A DNA stretch of 64,000 nt from Taudactylus pleione. Lineage: Eukaryota; Chordata; Amphibia; Anura; Myobatrachidae. The notes under the pieces were generated by a model. It made no database searches and was not told the origin of the DNA. It was given only the letters and a program-made list of their open reading frames with translations. Below, piece by piece: positions 9,359 to 21,359 of this stretch; the first letter of the stretch is position 1, and each line of letters begins with the position of its first letter. Location of the stretch: NCBI GenBank assembly GCA_031769625.1, contig JAUIMM010000888.1, forward strand, positions 930,001 to 994,000, given 5' to 3'. The translations under genes and the position numbers were made by a program.

Positions 9359-12300
9359 ATGGAGGGCTGTCACATGACAAGAGAGCAAGGCCAAGGACCA
9401 CATCTTGTAGCTGCAGCCAGCAGTCATCATGATGAAGCAAGGCCGTCAACTTCCTTGTCCTCCATGAAGGCCCATGCCCCAGGGCTTAAGTCACGCCATG
9501 GATATAGTAAAGCTACTTTTACTGTAGTAAAGAAAAAAAATCGAAAGGCAAGTTGCCTTTAGATAAACAAAAAATTGGCAATATGCCATTCACTACACGA
9601 AGTGGCAAGGAAAGGATAAGGCCTTGGCCTTTATTTATGTTGACTGCTGGTTCTGATAGCCCTTCTGCTTGTAGTAGTAGTGGTGGTGGTACCATTAAAA
9701 AATGTAAAGTTGTTAAGAAGCGTAAGACAGCTCCAGAAAAACCAACTGTGTGCCCTGAGAAATCAAAATCACAAATCCCCGAGGAGAGTGCAAGTGTGTC
9801 CGTGGTTGCCATGTGTGAGCCCGACCTAAATACTAGTGTACTGGAGGATCCTCCAAGTTCCAACATTTGTGTGCCCTCTGTAAATGTGGGGAAGGGCAGT
9901 CAACATCTTGCAGATGTAGTCAGTGAGGATGCTTCTGTGGAATTGCACATGGAGGAGGAGGATATTTTGGTAGTTGAAGGTGCTAAGGATGATGAGGATG
10001 TTGATGATGAAGATGTTGGTGATGAGGATGTTGATGCCGAGGATGTCCTTTGTGTAAGTAAGGCAACAGCTGTTGCCCATGGATTGAAAAAACCAAAGAA
10101 CATTGTTGTCATGCCGAGGCAAAAGACAAAAAAATCCACTTCTCACATGTGGAATTATTTCCACCCCAATCCGGAGAACAGTTGTCAAGCCATATGTAAC
10201 CATTGCCAAGCAAGAGTGAGTAGAGGGAGGGACCTAAACCAACTAGGAACCTCCTACTTGTTACGTCACTTGGAGCGCATTCATCAAATATCAAAGCGTA
10301 TGTCGCCAAGTCCCAAAACTCAAAGCGTAACAAATCCAGTGTCACCTACCTGCTCCCTCTTTGTGGGATCCAAGCGCCTTCGATCTCCACCACCAACACC
10401 TGCATCATCAACATCCTCATTCGTCATTGGGACTAGTCCTGCTGCATCCAATGTTGTTATTCCAAGCATAATTGACTCCTCTCCTATCTGTGATTCCTCA
10501 GAAGGATCCTTGATGACTATGCCTGTTGCAACTGCTGCTGTCAGTGGATCTTCATCCCAGAAGGGGACCAGGAGGAAGACTACTTGTAGTGTATCCTCCA
10601 AAAAACAATTAACTGTCAAACAATCGTTTGCAAGGGCAAACAAGTATGACAGCAATCACCAAGTTGCACAGCGGATTAGTGACGCCATAATAGCTATGCT
10701 GGTATTAGATGTGCATCCAGTAGCCGTCATTACTGCAGTGGGTTTTCAACAGTTAATTGAGGTCCTGTGTCCTCGCTAAAAAATCCCTTCTAGATTCCAC
10801 TTTGCTAGAACAGCAATTCCAAGTCTGTACAAGGAGATTAAAAAAAACCTTATTAATGTCCTCAGAAATGCCGTTGTACCCACTGTCCACTTGACCACTG
10901 ATATGTGGACAAGTGGGACAGGGCAAACTAAGGATTACATGACTGTGACAGCCCACTGTGTACAGTAGGTGTATTGCCTACAACAGCAACAGTAGCAGCA
11001 ACATCTACAGTACCAAAGACAGCTGCTCCAGAGGCAGGCTACTCTTTGTATAACTGGTTTCACTTAGATGCATACCGCTGAGAACCTCTTAGAAAAACTC
11101 AGGGAAATCATTGCTAAATGGCTTACCACACTTGGACTCTACTCGAGATTTGTGATTTCGGACAATGCCATCAATACTGTGAGAGCATTACATGTGGGTG
11201 AATTCCAACACGTCCCATGTTTTGCTCACACAATTAATTTGGTGGTGCAACATTTTAAAAAAAATGACAGGGGTGTGCAGGAGATGCTCTTGGTGGCCCG
11301 CAAAATATCTGGACATTTTAGACATTCGGCAACCACTTGTCGAAGATTGCATGACCAGCAGGTACTGTTCAAATTGCCCTGCCATCAGCTGAAGCAAGAG
11401 GTAGTAACTCGGTGGAATTCTACCCTCTATATGCTTCAGCGGATGGAGGAACAGCAAAAGGCCATCCAGGGCTATACAACGACCTATGACATAGGCCGTG
11501 GAGGGGGAATGCACCTTACTTAAGTGCAGTGGAGAATAATTTCCGTGTTGTGCAAGGATCTCAAACCCGTTGAACTTGCCACACGTGAAGTTAGTTCAGA
11601 CACTGCCAGCTTGAGTCAGGTCATTCCCCTCTTCAGACGTTTGCAAAAACAGCTGGAAAAACTGAAGGAGGAACTGAAATGGAGCGATTGCACAAGGTAT
11701 GTCGGACTGGTGGATCAAGCCCTTGATTCACTTCACCAGGATCCAAGAGTCGTCAATCTATTGAAATCTGGCCACCATTCTGGATCCTAGGTTTAAGTAC
11801 TACTTTGTGAGTTTTTTTCCAACAGACCGAAATCTAAATCTATGCAAAGAGCTATTGGTAAAAAAATTGTCAGCTGCAGCCGCATGTGAAACACCATCAT
11901 CTACTTCAGTTTCTGCAGCTGCCAGGAAAAAACTCAATTTTCCTTACAGAATGCCTGCTGGTCATGCAGATCATTCACCAAAAAATGACATCTGGTCGGG
12001 CCTTAGAGAACTGCCTACTTGTGACAAGTCTTCTACCGTGACTATAGTATGTGTGATACGGTCTCCATTCACAGAATGGTGGAGGACTGTTTCAGAGATA
12101 ACATCCTAATAGGCATGTCAGACAGTCCCTTTCAGTACTGGCAGGAAAAAGAGGCAATTTGGAGTCCCATACACAAACTGGCTTTGCATTACTTAAGTTG
12201 CCCACCTCCAGTGTGTACTCTGAAAGAGTTTTCAGTGCAGCTGGCAACCTTGTCAGTGATCGGCATAGGAGGTTACTTCCTCAAAATGTGGAAAAGATGA

Positions 12301-12465
12301 TGTTCATTAAAATGAATTACAAATTCCATGAGGAAGACCTCTACCAACAATTACATAAAAAAATTACAGGCACCTATGGTGGTATCTAGCGGGGACAAAT
12401 TAATATTGTGTGAAGAAAAGGATGTACACACTGATGGGGATGACGAGGACAAGGACAACTTCTAA
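9359..12465 (+). pseudogene. hAT-2 transposase, multiply disabled
   Basis: This is a homologue of the hAT-1 transposase, aligned over its whole length. The likely start is ATG at 9359 (MEGCHMTREQ), with a frameshift near 9540 in an A-run. From 9553 it reads MPLDKQ, then NMPFTTRSGKERIR and a BED finger (ICNHCQA, HLERIH) up to a TAA at 10777. Further breaks include a stop after HCVQ near 10965, a stop at 11521 after GGGMHL, a frameshift near 11785 and another near 12050-12240. Catalytic blocks are still legible: TTDMWTS, ISDNA, CFAHTINLVV, TRWNS and YSERVFSAAGNLV. A second acidic tail ends near 12465. Compared with hAT-1 it has diverged widely, so hAT-2 is a related but separate family and older. 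Confidence 0.9.
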
Positions 12466-12540
12466 TGTAAAGCCAGTTGTTTATGGGATCATTTTCATTT
12501 CCATGTCCAATGCACATTGGTAGATTGTTTTATGGGGTCC

Positions 12541-12601
12541 AAACAAACCAATCATTTCAGCCACAACTGGCATTCCTTTTCGCTGAAATGATTGGTTTGT
12601 T
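12541..12601 (+). other. Conserved 3' stem-loop of hAT-2
   Basis: aaacaaaccaatcatttcag pairs with cgctgaaatgattggtttgt. It is at the same place as the stem of hAT-1, about 75 bases after the stop. The stem is kept although the coding region is dead, and the loop differs from that of hAT-1. Confidence 0.7.
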
Positions 12602-13542
12602 CAACTGTGAATGTCCTGTTTCGTATACAACACAAGGGTGGGTGGGAGGGCCCAAGGACTATTCCATCTTGCACCTTTTTCTTTTCCATTATGTGCTGGT
12701 TGAGGCATTGCTGTCTGACATTTTAAATTCATTTTATGGTTGGTTTAGGAACCAATGTTTGTTTTTAAATTAATTTATTATCAATTTTACAGCCAGGGGC
12801 TGCACCAATGAATTTCTTTTTATTATTATTTAGCACGGGGCTACACCAATTAATTGTTTTTTAAATTTATTTATGATCAATTTTACAGCCAGGGGCTGCA
12901 CCAACTATCAACTATCAATTCTTCAATCCTCAAGGGTATCCCAACCATCATCTTTGCACAGTCCTCAGCTCTATTAATAATTATATAAATCAGTTTTGAA
13001 CCAACAAGCTGGATGCTACCTTTTGGCCCTTTAACGAGATGAAAAAAAATCAATATTGTGAGCTGTGAGGTCATCATAATTGACTGGAAACTAGTGGAAA
13101 TAAATATTATTGAGGTTATTAATACTGTAGGGACATAAAAATAAAGATCCAAAGCCCGAAAACAAAACACGGAGGTGAGGTTTTGGCAAAACCAATCCAG
13201 AACCAAAACCAGGGGAGATCCAGATCCAAAACTAAAACCAAAAGACGGGGGTTGGAGTGCATCCCTAGTTCAAGGTTTTGGATCTGGATTTGGTTTTGCA
13301 AACCACACTCAAGTGTTTTGGTTTTAGTTTTGGATCTGGATTTTTTAAATAAAAAATGGATAAAAAGTTTTAAAAACAGCTAAAAGCATGTAATTTATGC
13401 AATCCAAAACCTGAAATTCAGATTTAAAAATCTGAATTGCGACCTGGATCTCCTCAGGAGATTAGAACCGCGACTCCGGATTCACGATATTCGGGTGGAT
13501 TCGGATTTCTGGAGAACCAAACCGCACATCTCTAATACTAAT

Positions 13543-14307
13543 GCATTATCAGAGAAGCACTAGGGGGAAATTCACACAGCAAACTTTAAAAATTTATAGC
13601 AATTACAGTTGGAAAAAAAATTGAAAACTGACAATTGAAAATGTATAATCTTCAATTCAAACTGCCCCCGCACCCAACACAAACGGAGACTGGCTTCCTA
13701 GCACATGCCGTTATACAGTTAACTACTTGGCTTTGGAAACTACATTCTGTTCTTTGCATTATTTTATTGAAATATACACAATGGGGTATATTTACTAAAA
13801 TGAGAGTTTTTAGAAGTGGGATGTTGCCCATAGCAACCAATCACATTCTAGCTATTATCTTCCAGAAGGTGCTAGATAAATGATAAGTAGGGAGGTCTGA
13901 CCGCCAAAATGATGTGCTGCTGTGCATGTGACTGTAGCTATAACTAATAGTACAAGGCTGCTGGTTTGAAACGACAGTCACTTATTTCATAAAACACGTT
14001 TGAATATAATCATTTGTGGTCAATTCATTTCATTTCATTACAATATACACAAATGGAACTCACAGTAAAAATCTGTCTAATAAATTGTATTGCACAAGTC
14101 TGAATGATTAGTATATTAGCAATGTTTAGCCAACAATATACTATAGCAAGTCTATTGCTAGCCAATAGTAGTAGCAGAAGCTGGATCAAGTCTGTTAATG
14201 ACTAATGTTAGTAGCAGAAGCTGTACTGAGCTGGTGAGTGAGAAAGCTGCAATACTTTCACAAGGTACCAAACGTAGTTACATTTCGCACAACAGGGTCA
14301 AAAACAG
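13543..14307. other. Unassigned sequence with half a palindromic MITE
   Basis: 13780-13885 (ggtatatttactaaaatgag, cccatagcaaccaatcaca) matches the left arm of the foldback MITE at 54449-54624, but no matching right arm follows. The rest shows two short repeats of gttagtagcagaagctg type near 14170-14225 and nothing coding. Confidence 0.4.
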
Positions 14308-14315
14308 GTTAGAAC

Positions 14316-15721
14316 TAGAGATGAGTGGGTTCGGATCTCAGAGATCCGAACCCACCCGAATTTTGGGGATCCGGGGCGATCCGAGCGCAGCCTAGCCTGG
14401 ATCCCTGACCCGAGACAAAACCTTGCGATCCCTCTGTCGAGTCGCGAGGTTTTGTTTTGAGTGGGCTTAACGCTGATTGGCTGAGAGAGCCGTCTGTCAA
14501 GGCTCTCAGCTAATCAGCGTTAAGCCCATTGAAAACAGCATAAAAGAGGAAAAGAAGATGGCGCCCGCCATCCCCCGTTGCCTGACACCGCCGGCACCCC
14601 TGCACTGCCGACATCGCCGGCACCCTGCATTGAGAACACCCCTGCACTACCGACACAGTCAGCAAACCTGCACTGAGGACACCGCTGGCACCCCCGCTCT
14701 GCCGACACTGCCGGCACCCTGCATTGAGAACACCCCTGCACTACCGACACAGTCAGCAAACCTGCACTGAGGACACCGCTGGCACCCCCGCTCTACCGAC
14801 ACCGCCGGTACCCCTCACTGAGAACACTGCCAGCACTACCATTCCATGTACTGAGGACACCGCCAGCAACCCCTGCACTGCTGACACAGTCAGCAAACCT
14901 GCAATGAGGACATCGCTGGCACCACCGCAACGCCAACACAGCCAGCAAACCTGCACTAAGACACCGCTGGCACCCCCACACTGCCAGCACAGCCAGGAAA
15001 CCTGCACTAAGACACCGCTGGCACCCCCACACTGCCTGCACAGCCAGAAAACCTGCACTAAAGACACCACTGGCACCCCCGCACTGCCGACACAGCCAGC
15101 AAACCTGCACTAAGACACCACTGGCACCCCCGCACTGCTGACCCAGCCTGCAAACCTGCACTAAAGACACCGCTGGCACCCCCGCACTGCCGGTATCACC
15201 AGTACCCTTCACTGAGGACACTGCCAGCACCGCAGCACTTCCATTCCATGTACTGAGGACACTGTCAGCAACCCCGCTCTGCCGACACTGCTGTCACAGT
15301 AAGTGCACTATTGGTGTATCCAACCCACACTGTATAACACACTGTATCCGTGTTGGAAATTAGAAACTGAACTGTCACATGTTAGTGTCGCCCACTGTGT
15401 CACCTAACTTAGTCAGCCAGCTCGCTGGATGCAACCTTTTGGCCTTAACTAGATGAAGCAAATAATATTGTGAGGTGGTCAAAATTGATTGGAAATTACT
15501 GGAAATAAATGTTAATAAGGTTAATTATACTGTAGGAACAAAAATGGGCCCATTTTATGTGATTTTATCTGTTTTTATGATTTTTAAAGAAAAAATCCAG
15601 ATCCAAAACCAAAACATGAAAACAAAACACTGAGGTGAGGTTTTGGCAAAACCAATCCAGATCCAAAACCAGGGAAGATCCTGATCCAAAACCAAAACAC
15701 GGGGGTCGGCGCACATCTCTA
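14316..15721 (+). mobile_element. Non-autonomous hAT element with internal minisatellite
   Basis: It begins tagagatgagtggg and ends gcgcacatctcta. Perfect 8-bp TSDs gttagaac lie at 14308-14315 and 15722-15729. A 27-bp subterminal palindrome is at 14327-14353. A promoter-like segment at 14540-14572 has cataaaagagg and gatggcgcccgccat. The middle is a minisatellite with no transposase. The 3' quarter resembles the 3' ends of hAT-1 and hAT-2 (aaaaccaatccagatccaaa). This is an internally deleted member of a related hAT family. Confidence 0.9.
14570..15300 (+). repeat. GC-rich minisatellite inside the hAT element
   Basis: Degenerate units of about 50-60 bp contain cctgcactgaggacaccgct, ggcacccccgc and acagccagcaaacctgcac. 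More than ten units occur. It occupies the 5' leader position where hAT-1 has its 160-bp array. Open frames through it on both strands are simple consequences of the composition. Confidence 0.85.
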
Positions 15722-15828
15722 GTTAGAACCCATTTGGCGTGCAGTTCATACAGTCACACGTAATCAGCAACCAGCTAGACAACCAGCACTGTTACTACCT
15801 GTGAACTCCTCCTAGTTACCTGAGCCAC

Positions 15829-16056
15829 GTGGCTAGTTGGTGGTATAAGAGATGTTTTATGGAGTTGACTCCCAGGTTTGGTGGCATCACATGGCAAGGC
15901 AGAGGGACCTTTGCTCCTGTAGTGGCACGACCGCCACCGGGCTCCTTCCAGCCCGTGTATCAGAGTCTCTACTTGGGAGATCCGTATGCTTCCAGTATTG
16001 GATGCATTTCTCCGCCTCCAGGTAGTACAGTGCATCATACTTGGCTATTGCCATAA
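15829..16056 (+). other. Short coding-like segment, not recognised
   Basis: The frame from 15829 gives 75 residues with a proline- and glycine-rich stretch (VARPPPGSFQPVYQSLYLGD). A possible splice donor lies at ccaggtagta near 16020. I do not recognise a family, and there is no matching neighbour exon, so chance is quite possible. Confidence 0.2.
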
Positions 16057-16379
16057 AGACAAAGGGTACAGAATGTGGAAACCAAATACCAGGAAGATTG
16101 TTAAGTTACGAGATGTTCTCTTTAAAGAAGTAACTACAAATTGAAGAAAAGTTGGAAGCTGGTATACAGAGCAAGTATGTGTCACTGGACAAGCCAGCAG
16201 CTGAACATGAAGAGTCAGAGACTATCAGTGTGTAAGTTCAACCACAAAGAAGGTCTTGTGAAAGATCAAATTTCAGCAAACCACCTAAGCGGTTATATAT
16301 GCGATGCAGTACATCTCACCTCTCATCCGGTACATACCACAGTTTATTACTGCTGTATGTACCTAGGAATGCGATAAAA

Positions 16380-16690
16380 TCGCAAAGGACAGCTTTTCCG
16401 GAAATCTCTCTTTGCTCTTTGAAAAAGCAAATAGGGACATCCGGATATAACACCCAGATGTCCTACTGCTGTCCTTCTGCCCATGCACAGAAGGACACAG
16501 GCCATGGGAGGAGATAGGAGGGATCAAATTGTATCCCTCTCAGCGGAGGCGTCTCGATAAGAGCTGTCCTATGAGATGCCCAAGCATAGAGGGATTTCTG
16601 GGTTTAACACTCAGAAGTCCCTCTGGTGTCCTTCTGCGAAATTGCAAAATGACAGATATTGCAATATGACAGAAGGTTAACTTTACGCGA
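16380..16690. other. Degenerate inverted repeats, unassigned
   Basis: Blocks such as gtccttctgcccatgcacag with its inverse agaaggacac suggest a decayed foldback repeat beside the mariner relic. There is no coding content. Confidence 0.3.
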
Positions 16691-17180
16691 ACTTTCGTCA
16701 CACATCACAAACAATGTCAGGAAATCATGGATCCTCTCCAACATTTGAACGGTGTTCTTGCACAATTCAACTCGTCGTTGCATCTACTCTTCTGTGAGAT
16801 CTTTGTGTACCCACCAGGCACATACGCGATGCATTTTCAGCTCCTTTGTCACAATATGCTGAATGAGATGCCCAGTGAAGCCGAAAATTTGCGGAAACTT
16901 AACCTTCTGTAATTTTGCAACATCTCCGCAACTTTGGCAATGTCGACATCTGTAACTGCGGTGGATGGTCTTCCAGAACGCACTTCACCAGTCACTCGCG
17001 TGTTACCCTCTTTGAATTCTTTCACCACCAAAATTCTGTAGCACAGCTAATAGTTTCTCCACCGTATTGGTTGCTGTAACATTTCATGAGTTTCATTTCC
17101 CCTTTTTCCAAGTTTAACACAAAATTCAATCACACAATTCTGACGTCATCTCACAGGCTCGTCTTCCTCATCCGCCATGA
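16690..17180 (-). pseudogene. Mariner-type transposase relic (N-terminal part)
   Basis: Reading the minus strand in pieces gives the N-terminal half of a mariner/SETMAR-like transposase. There is an HTH segment (IEFCVKLGK), then FKEGNTRVTGEVRSGRPST, typical of the linker before the second helix-turn-helix, then DVDIAKVAEML and LGIS. Further on come AWWVHKDLTEE and QRRVELCKNT, and FVMCDESS at the position of the first catalytic aspartate. At least three frame changes and an internal stop interrupt it, and the C-terminal half with the other catalytic residues was not found. It is an old, dead fragment. Confidence 0.75.
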
Positions 17181-17441
17181 TGTAACGTACGACACTCTTC
17201 CACTCGCTGTGACCAAACAAGACTACAGCAGTCCAACTCCAGGTTCAGACACATCATACTGTAGCGTTACCACGTCTACCTATGGGACAAAAAAACAGAG
17301 GCTGACTCATTACTTTCCAATCAGCTCTCGTAGATATGAATGTTTCTGATGTAACCCCCCTCCTCTATGGGCTTTGTTAGTTCACTTTACCTTCCCTGTA
17401 TTCTTTAGGTGTCCATTTCTTGGGTAAAATTCAATAAAAAC

Positions 17442-18635
17442 TAGAGATGTGCAGTACGGTTCTCTAGAAATCCGAAGCCACCCAAGTTTTCGTGAATCCG
17501 GACATATCTGAGTCACGGTTCTGATCTCCTGAAGGAATCTGGACAGATTTGAGCCGCGGTTCGGAATTAGGATTTTAAATCCGAAATTCGAGTTTTGGAT
17601 TACAAAAATGGCATGATTTTAGCTGTTTTTAAAAACTTTTTATAAATTTTTCCTAAAAAATAAAAACCCAGATCCAATACCGATAGAGGTCCGTATTTAA
17701 TTTGAGGTGAAATGTCGGAATCAGCGATAATTTATTGCTGATTATGTCATTTTCGCCTGTTTCCAATATCCCCGTATTCAATTTCATTGACTTTTCGCCG
17801 GTGCGAAAAGTCAATGTAAAACAACGGGGATAATTTTTTGCTTGCCTTTAGCAGGTGGAAAAAAGTGCAGAATTGGAGATTAGGGGTGCAGGCTTAAAAA
17901 AAATAGCCTGCACCCCTGGGAATGGCCCCTAAAAAAGATCTATGTTAAAAAAAAGTATAAAAAAAAAAATCGGGACACCCCAAAATATTAATTTCAATTT
18001 TGGGGTTAAAAAAAACCACTAAACTACCGTAATAAATTCCAGAGGGGTTCCCAGGTATGCGATAGGTGTTTTCTTCATTGCGGGGAGTTGCGGCAGGTGC
18101 ATATTTGAAGAATTTTAAAAAATCATTTAAGGGACTTAAAAATATGCTTGCACCCATTTTCAAGTACCCCAAATTTGATAGGCATAGTTATTTTTCCTAA
18201 AAAAAACCTTCTAAATGATCTTCTGCATCACCTTCTTCAAAGCCGCATTTATGCACCTGCCGCGGTTATTTAAAAACCCGCTTTTCTTCTGCAGGCAAAA
18301 ACTGGGGTACCCATAGTGATCCCCCAGGTCTGGACATCTTTGGGGGGGTCCTACAATTATTTCCCGAAAATTCCCATATTTTTTTGCCGATCCAAGTTTC
18401 GCCTGTTCCCGATCTCGCCTACTTTGAAATTGAATACGGGGAATAGCGGGCACGCGCGCGATACTTTTCCGCCTGGAAAACAGGCGAAGGAGGCGAAAAG
18501 TCTAGCAGCCGAAAAGTCTGGACTTTTCGCCTCAAATTGAATACGGGCCAGAGCGTGGTTTTGCAAAACCAAAAACAAAACACAAAGATGAATCCAGATC
18601 CAAAGCCACAACACAGGGGTCAGCGCACATCTCTA
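17442..18635. mobile_element. hAT MITE split by a Harbinger-like MITE
   Basis: It begins tagagatgtgcag and ends gcgcacatctcta. The flanks ataaaaac and ataaaata match at 6 of 8 positions. Its own sequence (17442-17687 and 18550-18635) belongs to the same short hAT family as 1461-13534 and 50527-50770. The insert at 17688-18549 is a different element. Confidence 0.75.
17688..18549. mobile_element. Harbinger-like MITE, family B (862 bp)
   Basis: The ends are ggtccgtatttaatttgagg and, inverted, ggcccgtattcaatttgagg. A 3-bp duplication, aga, flanks it. It is colinear with 20436-21298, almost the same length. The two share a hairpin (ttaggggtgcaggctt / aatagcctgcacccc) at 17881-17923, the phrase cgggacaccccaaaatatt and a ctctgcatca-like block. 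It is non-coding. Confidence 0.75.
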
Positions 18636-18643
18636 ATAAAATA

Positions 18644-19343
18644 GACTAAAATAATAATGATATGAATCCATCCATCATTAAATGAGGGTGTACCATCAAC
18701 CTGCAATTAACGGATACAATAGACTTTTAAATAAAGTTGAAGTGTTCCAAATCACCCTGACATTTACTAAACCTTCAGATATTTCATACAGGCAGTAAAA
18801 TACCTGCTGGAGTAAATCACAAAATCAATCACGGCTTCTCTTCACGATAAATAAACAGCTGAAAAGTGACATGTGGCTCTGGTATAAATATGGTACCAGC
18901 CCTTCCATCAGCACAAATGTCACATATTCCCTGGTCACGTATTTAACACAGTAAGACACCAATTCTTCAGCACTTACCAAGACATAGAGAGTAAATTATC
19001 AATGTCAAGGGAGATCAGCGCACATTCAGCAGATTGCACCGTGCCAGGAACGATGCTAGAAATTTTAATAATGCACCATAACGGTGTCTGGTACCTGATC
19101 TTCCCAATAGATAACATTTAATTTTGGCTTGAACAACAAGTAGTAATTAATTAGTTTTTAAAAGAAAACCCAGAAATTTTTTGTAACTTTTTTTCCCTCC
19201 GAACCCACCTAAAACGATGCCAAACAATAGAATTAATATGTAAACTGCGGAGGTCTTTAAGAAGCCAAATTTGCTGGACGCTTCCAGCTCTGCAGCAGTT
19301 GCATTTGTGCCAGGTTTACGCATAGAGTCCTAGACCCAGACGC
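18644..19343. other. No recognisable feature
   Basis: Mixed AT-rich sequence with no long open frame, tandem repeat or inverted repeat that I can support. It may be unique host sequence. Confidence 0.5.
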
Positions 19344-19731
19344 AGGGGCGTATCTATAATGGGTGCAGGGTGTGCGGGACACATGGACCCCTGGGCCCAG
19401 GTTGGCTTCGCACCGCACACCCTGCACCCATAGTATTACTTAACTCTCCTTAGTACACGTTTGTGCAAGGGGTCCGGCACTGTAAAAAATGACTGGAAAA
19501 TGGCCGCCGCGGCCATTTTGTCCTTGTACTGCATGCGCAGTACAGGGAAAATGGCCGCCGCCGGTGACCTGCGCATATTCTATAGACTCTGGGCGCACTC
19601 TAGTGCCCAGAGTCTATAACTCCGGCGCTGGCTGTGCACAGCTCAGTGCACTGCCGGCCGCTGGACAGAGAGGAGGGGGCCCGTGTGGGAGACTGCACAC
19701 GGGCCCCCTCCTCTCTACAAACGCCCCTGTA
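19344..19731. mobile_element. hAT-type MITE with caggggcgt ends
   Basis: Inverted ends caggggcgt and acgcccctg are 388 bp apart. Flanks cccagacg and tacagatg match at 5 of 8 positions, a worn TSD. Inside, cgtgtgggagactgcacacg is a perfect small palindrome. CAGGGGCGTA-type ends are known from Charlie-like hAT elements. It is non-coding. Confidence 0.6.
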
Positions 19732-20011
19732 CAGATGCACTTGCGCCCTACAAGGTCACAAGAAACGTTTTACAACATCTGTCTTGATAGATAAATACAC
19801 ATTTGCAATAATAATTAAAAAATATCTATCATCAATCAGGTCGGCAGATGTGTTCTCATACACCATTTCTATAATCAAGGCAAACATCTCTTCTTGGGGC
19901 GCTAGGTCCCGTGCAGCTCAGCTTGCACCAATCGTCTTTTTCACTGGAATGTGGGTCTCAGTTGCAAGTTGCAACATGATGCAACAAAACTGCTTCACAT
20001 GACTGCACTAA

Positions 20012-20432
20012 GGGCCTGATTCAGCAAGGATCGCTATTCTGCTAATATGCACGCAACACAGATGCTAATATCAGCGGTGATATGTAAATGTTTGCATTCG
20101 CATTGCGATCGCAGCCTAACATAAGGACGCCCACTTCCCCTTACTCACATCTGTATACTTTGGCAATATAGCAAAATAATCGGTAACATTGAGTAACATG
20201 GGACCGATACCCAGTGTAAGGCAGGCCAGACCTCACTCAGGAATTGCTGACTTCAGGGCACGCTATGAGACCTCAGGCTGTGTATGGTATCACAGTGGAT
20301 AATTTGTGCATGCTCATGAAACGGCGTTGAAACGCACTGGCACGCCTGCGTTCAGCTGAGCCAACCACTCCCTATGTCAACACCCACAAATGGCACTTCC
20401 TGTCAATCATCCAGAACACAACAATCGGACCC
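20012..20432. mobile_element. Harbinger-like MITE, family A2
   Basis: It begins gggcctgattcagcaagg and ends in a worn inverse, caatcggaccc, flanked by TAA on both sides (20009-20011 and 20433-20435). It is related to 48950-49464, sharing the gattcgcaatg-like interior and cacgcctgcg. The right-hand TAA is also the left TSD of the next element. Confidence 0.65.
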
Positions 20433-20435
20433 TAA

Positions 20436-21298
20436 CAGGGGTATTCAATATGGGAGCGAAAACATCGTTTTTGCTTTAATATCGCACTTTTGACGTCATT
20501 ATCGCAGGTTTGACTTTTACACATTATTCAATTTCAAAGACTTATCGCAGGTTCGAAAAGTCTTTGATAAAAAACGGGGATAACTTTTCACCATTGAATA
20601 GGTGTCGAAAAAAAGTGCAGAATTGGTGTTTAGGGGTGCAGGCTTAATAAAAAATAGCCTGCACCCCTGGGAATGACATTTAAAAAAGAACTGTGTCAAA
20701 AAAAGTTTAAAAATAAAATAGGGACACCCCAAAATATTTATTTCAAAATTGGGGTAAAAAAAAAATTACAAAAAATTGTTTAAAAATAGGGAAATAGGTT
20801 CAGGGCTATTCTGCAAGTATGCGGCAGGTGTTTTCTAGAATAGATTTATAGCGGCAGGTGCACAAATGCAGAATTTTAAAAAACTTACCTTAGGGACATC
20901 AAAATATGCTAGTACCCATTTTCATGTACCCCAAATTTGATGGGACCACTTAAAAAAGCGAAAAAAATAACCTAAGTGCTCTTCTGCATCACTTCTTCAA
21001 TGTCGGGAAAAAACACCTGCTGCGGCTATTTAAATCCCCAACTTTCATTTAAAGGCTAAAACGGGGGTACCCATAGTGATCCCCCATGTTTTTACAACTT
21101 TAGGGGGGTCTTACAATTTTTTAAAGGAAAAATTTGTACCTTTACGCAAATCCAACTTCGGAGGCTCCCGTTTTCGTTAATTTTATATTGAATACGGGGA
21201 TAAGCGGGCGCGCGCCCGATACTTTAACGCAGGTAAAAACTCTGACATGAAACGTTAACTTCGACAGTGAAGTTAACGTTTCATATTGAATACCCCTC
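20436..21298. mobile_element. Harbinger-like MITE, family B (863 bp)
   Basis: The ends are caggggtattcaatatg and catattgaataccccTc, flanked by TAA at 20433-20435 and 21299-21301. Near the right end is a perfect palindrome, aaacgttaactt / aagttaacgttt. It is colinear with 17688-18549. It is non-coding. Confidence 0.8.
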
Positions 21299-21359
21299 TA
21301 AGTCTGAATCTGTATGTGAAGGGCTACAATGCAGCGGCCGAAGCTTTTTTTCACACATA

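Larger units (their letters stand above)
1516..13267 (+). mobile_element. hAT-2, BED-finger hAT transposon, nested and decayed
   Basis: The 5' end is tagagatgagc and the 3' end is gtgcatcccta. Flanking 8-bp TSDs are cttcaagg (1508-1515) and gttcaagg (13268-13275), 7 of 8 matching. The 5' part (1516-1870) continues after the inserted Tc1 and hAT-1 at about 8870: the repeat unit with ggtccaagttttggaccc on the left is the same unit seen at 9029-9055 on the right. Removing the later insertions leaves an element of roughly 4.8 kb with a TATA promoter, tandem 5' repeats, a broken transposase and a conserved 3' hairpin. Many stops and frameshifts show that this copy is dead. Confidence 0.85.
1461..13534. 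mobile_element. Outer hAT MITE, split by nested insertions
   Basis: The element starts tagggatgtgcc and ends cgcacatctcta. It is flanked by a perfect 8-bp TSD, atactaat, at 1453-1460 and 13535-13542. Only 1461-1515 and 13268-13534 belong to this element itself, about 0.3 kb; everything between is later insertions. Its own sequence resembles the short hAT MITEs at 50527-50770 and 17442-18635 (ttttggatctggattttt, aaaacagctaaaa, tccaaaacctgaaatt). It is non-coding and must have used a transposase supplied elsewhere. Confidence 0.85.

Noticed and set aside
14520..15230. Long frames on both strands through the GC-rich minisatellite
   Set aside because: Repeat composition keeps several frames open; residues are repetitive and without family features.
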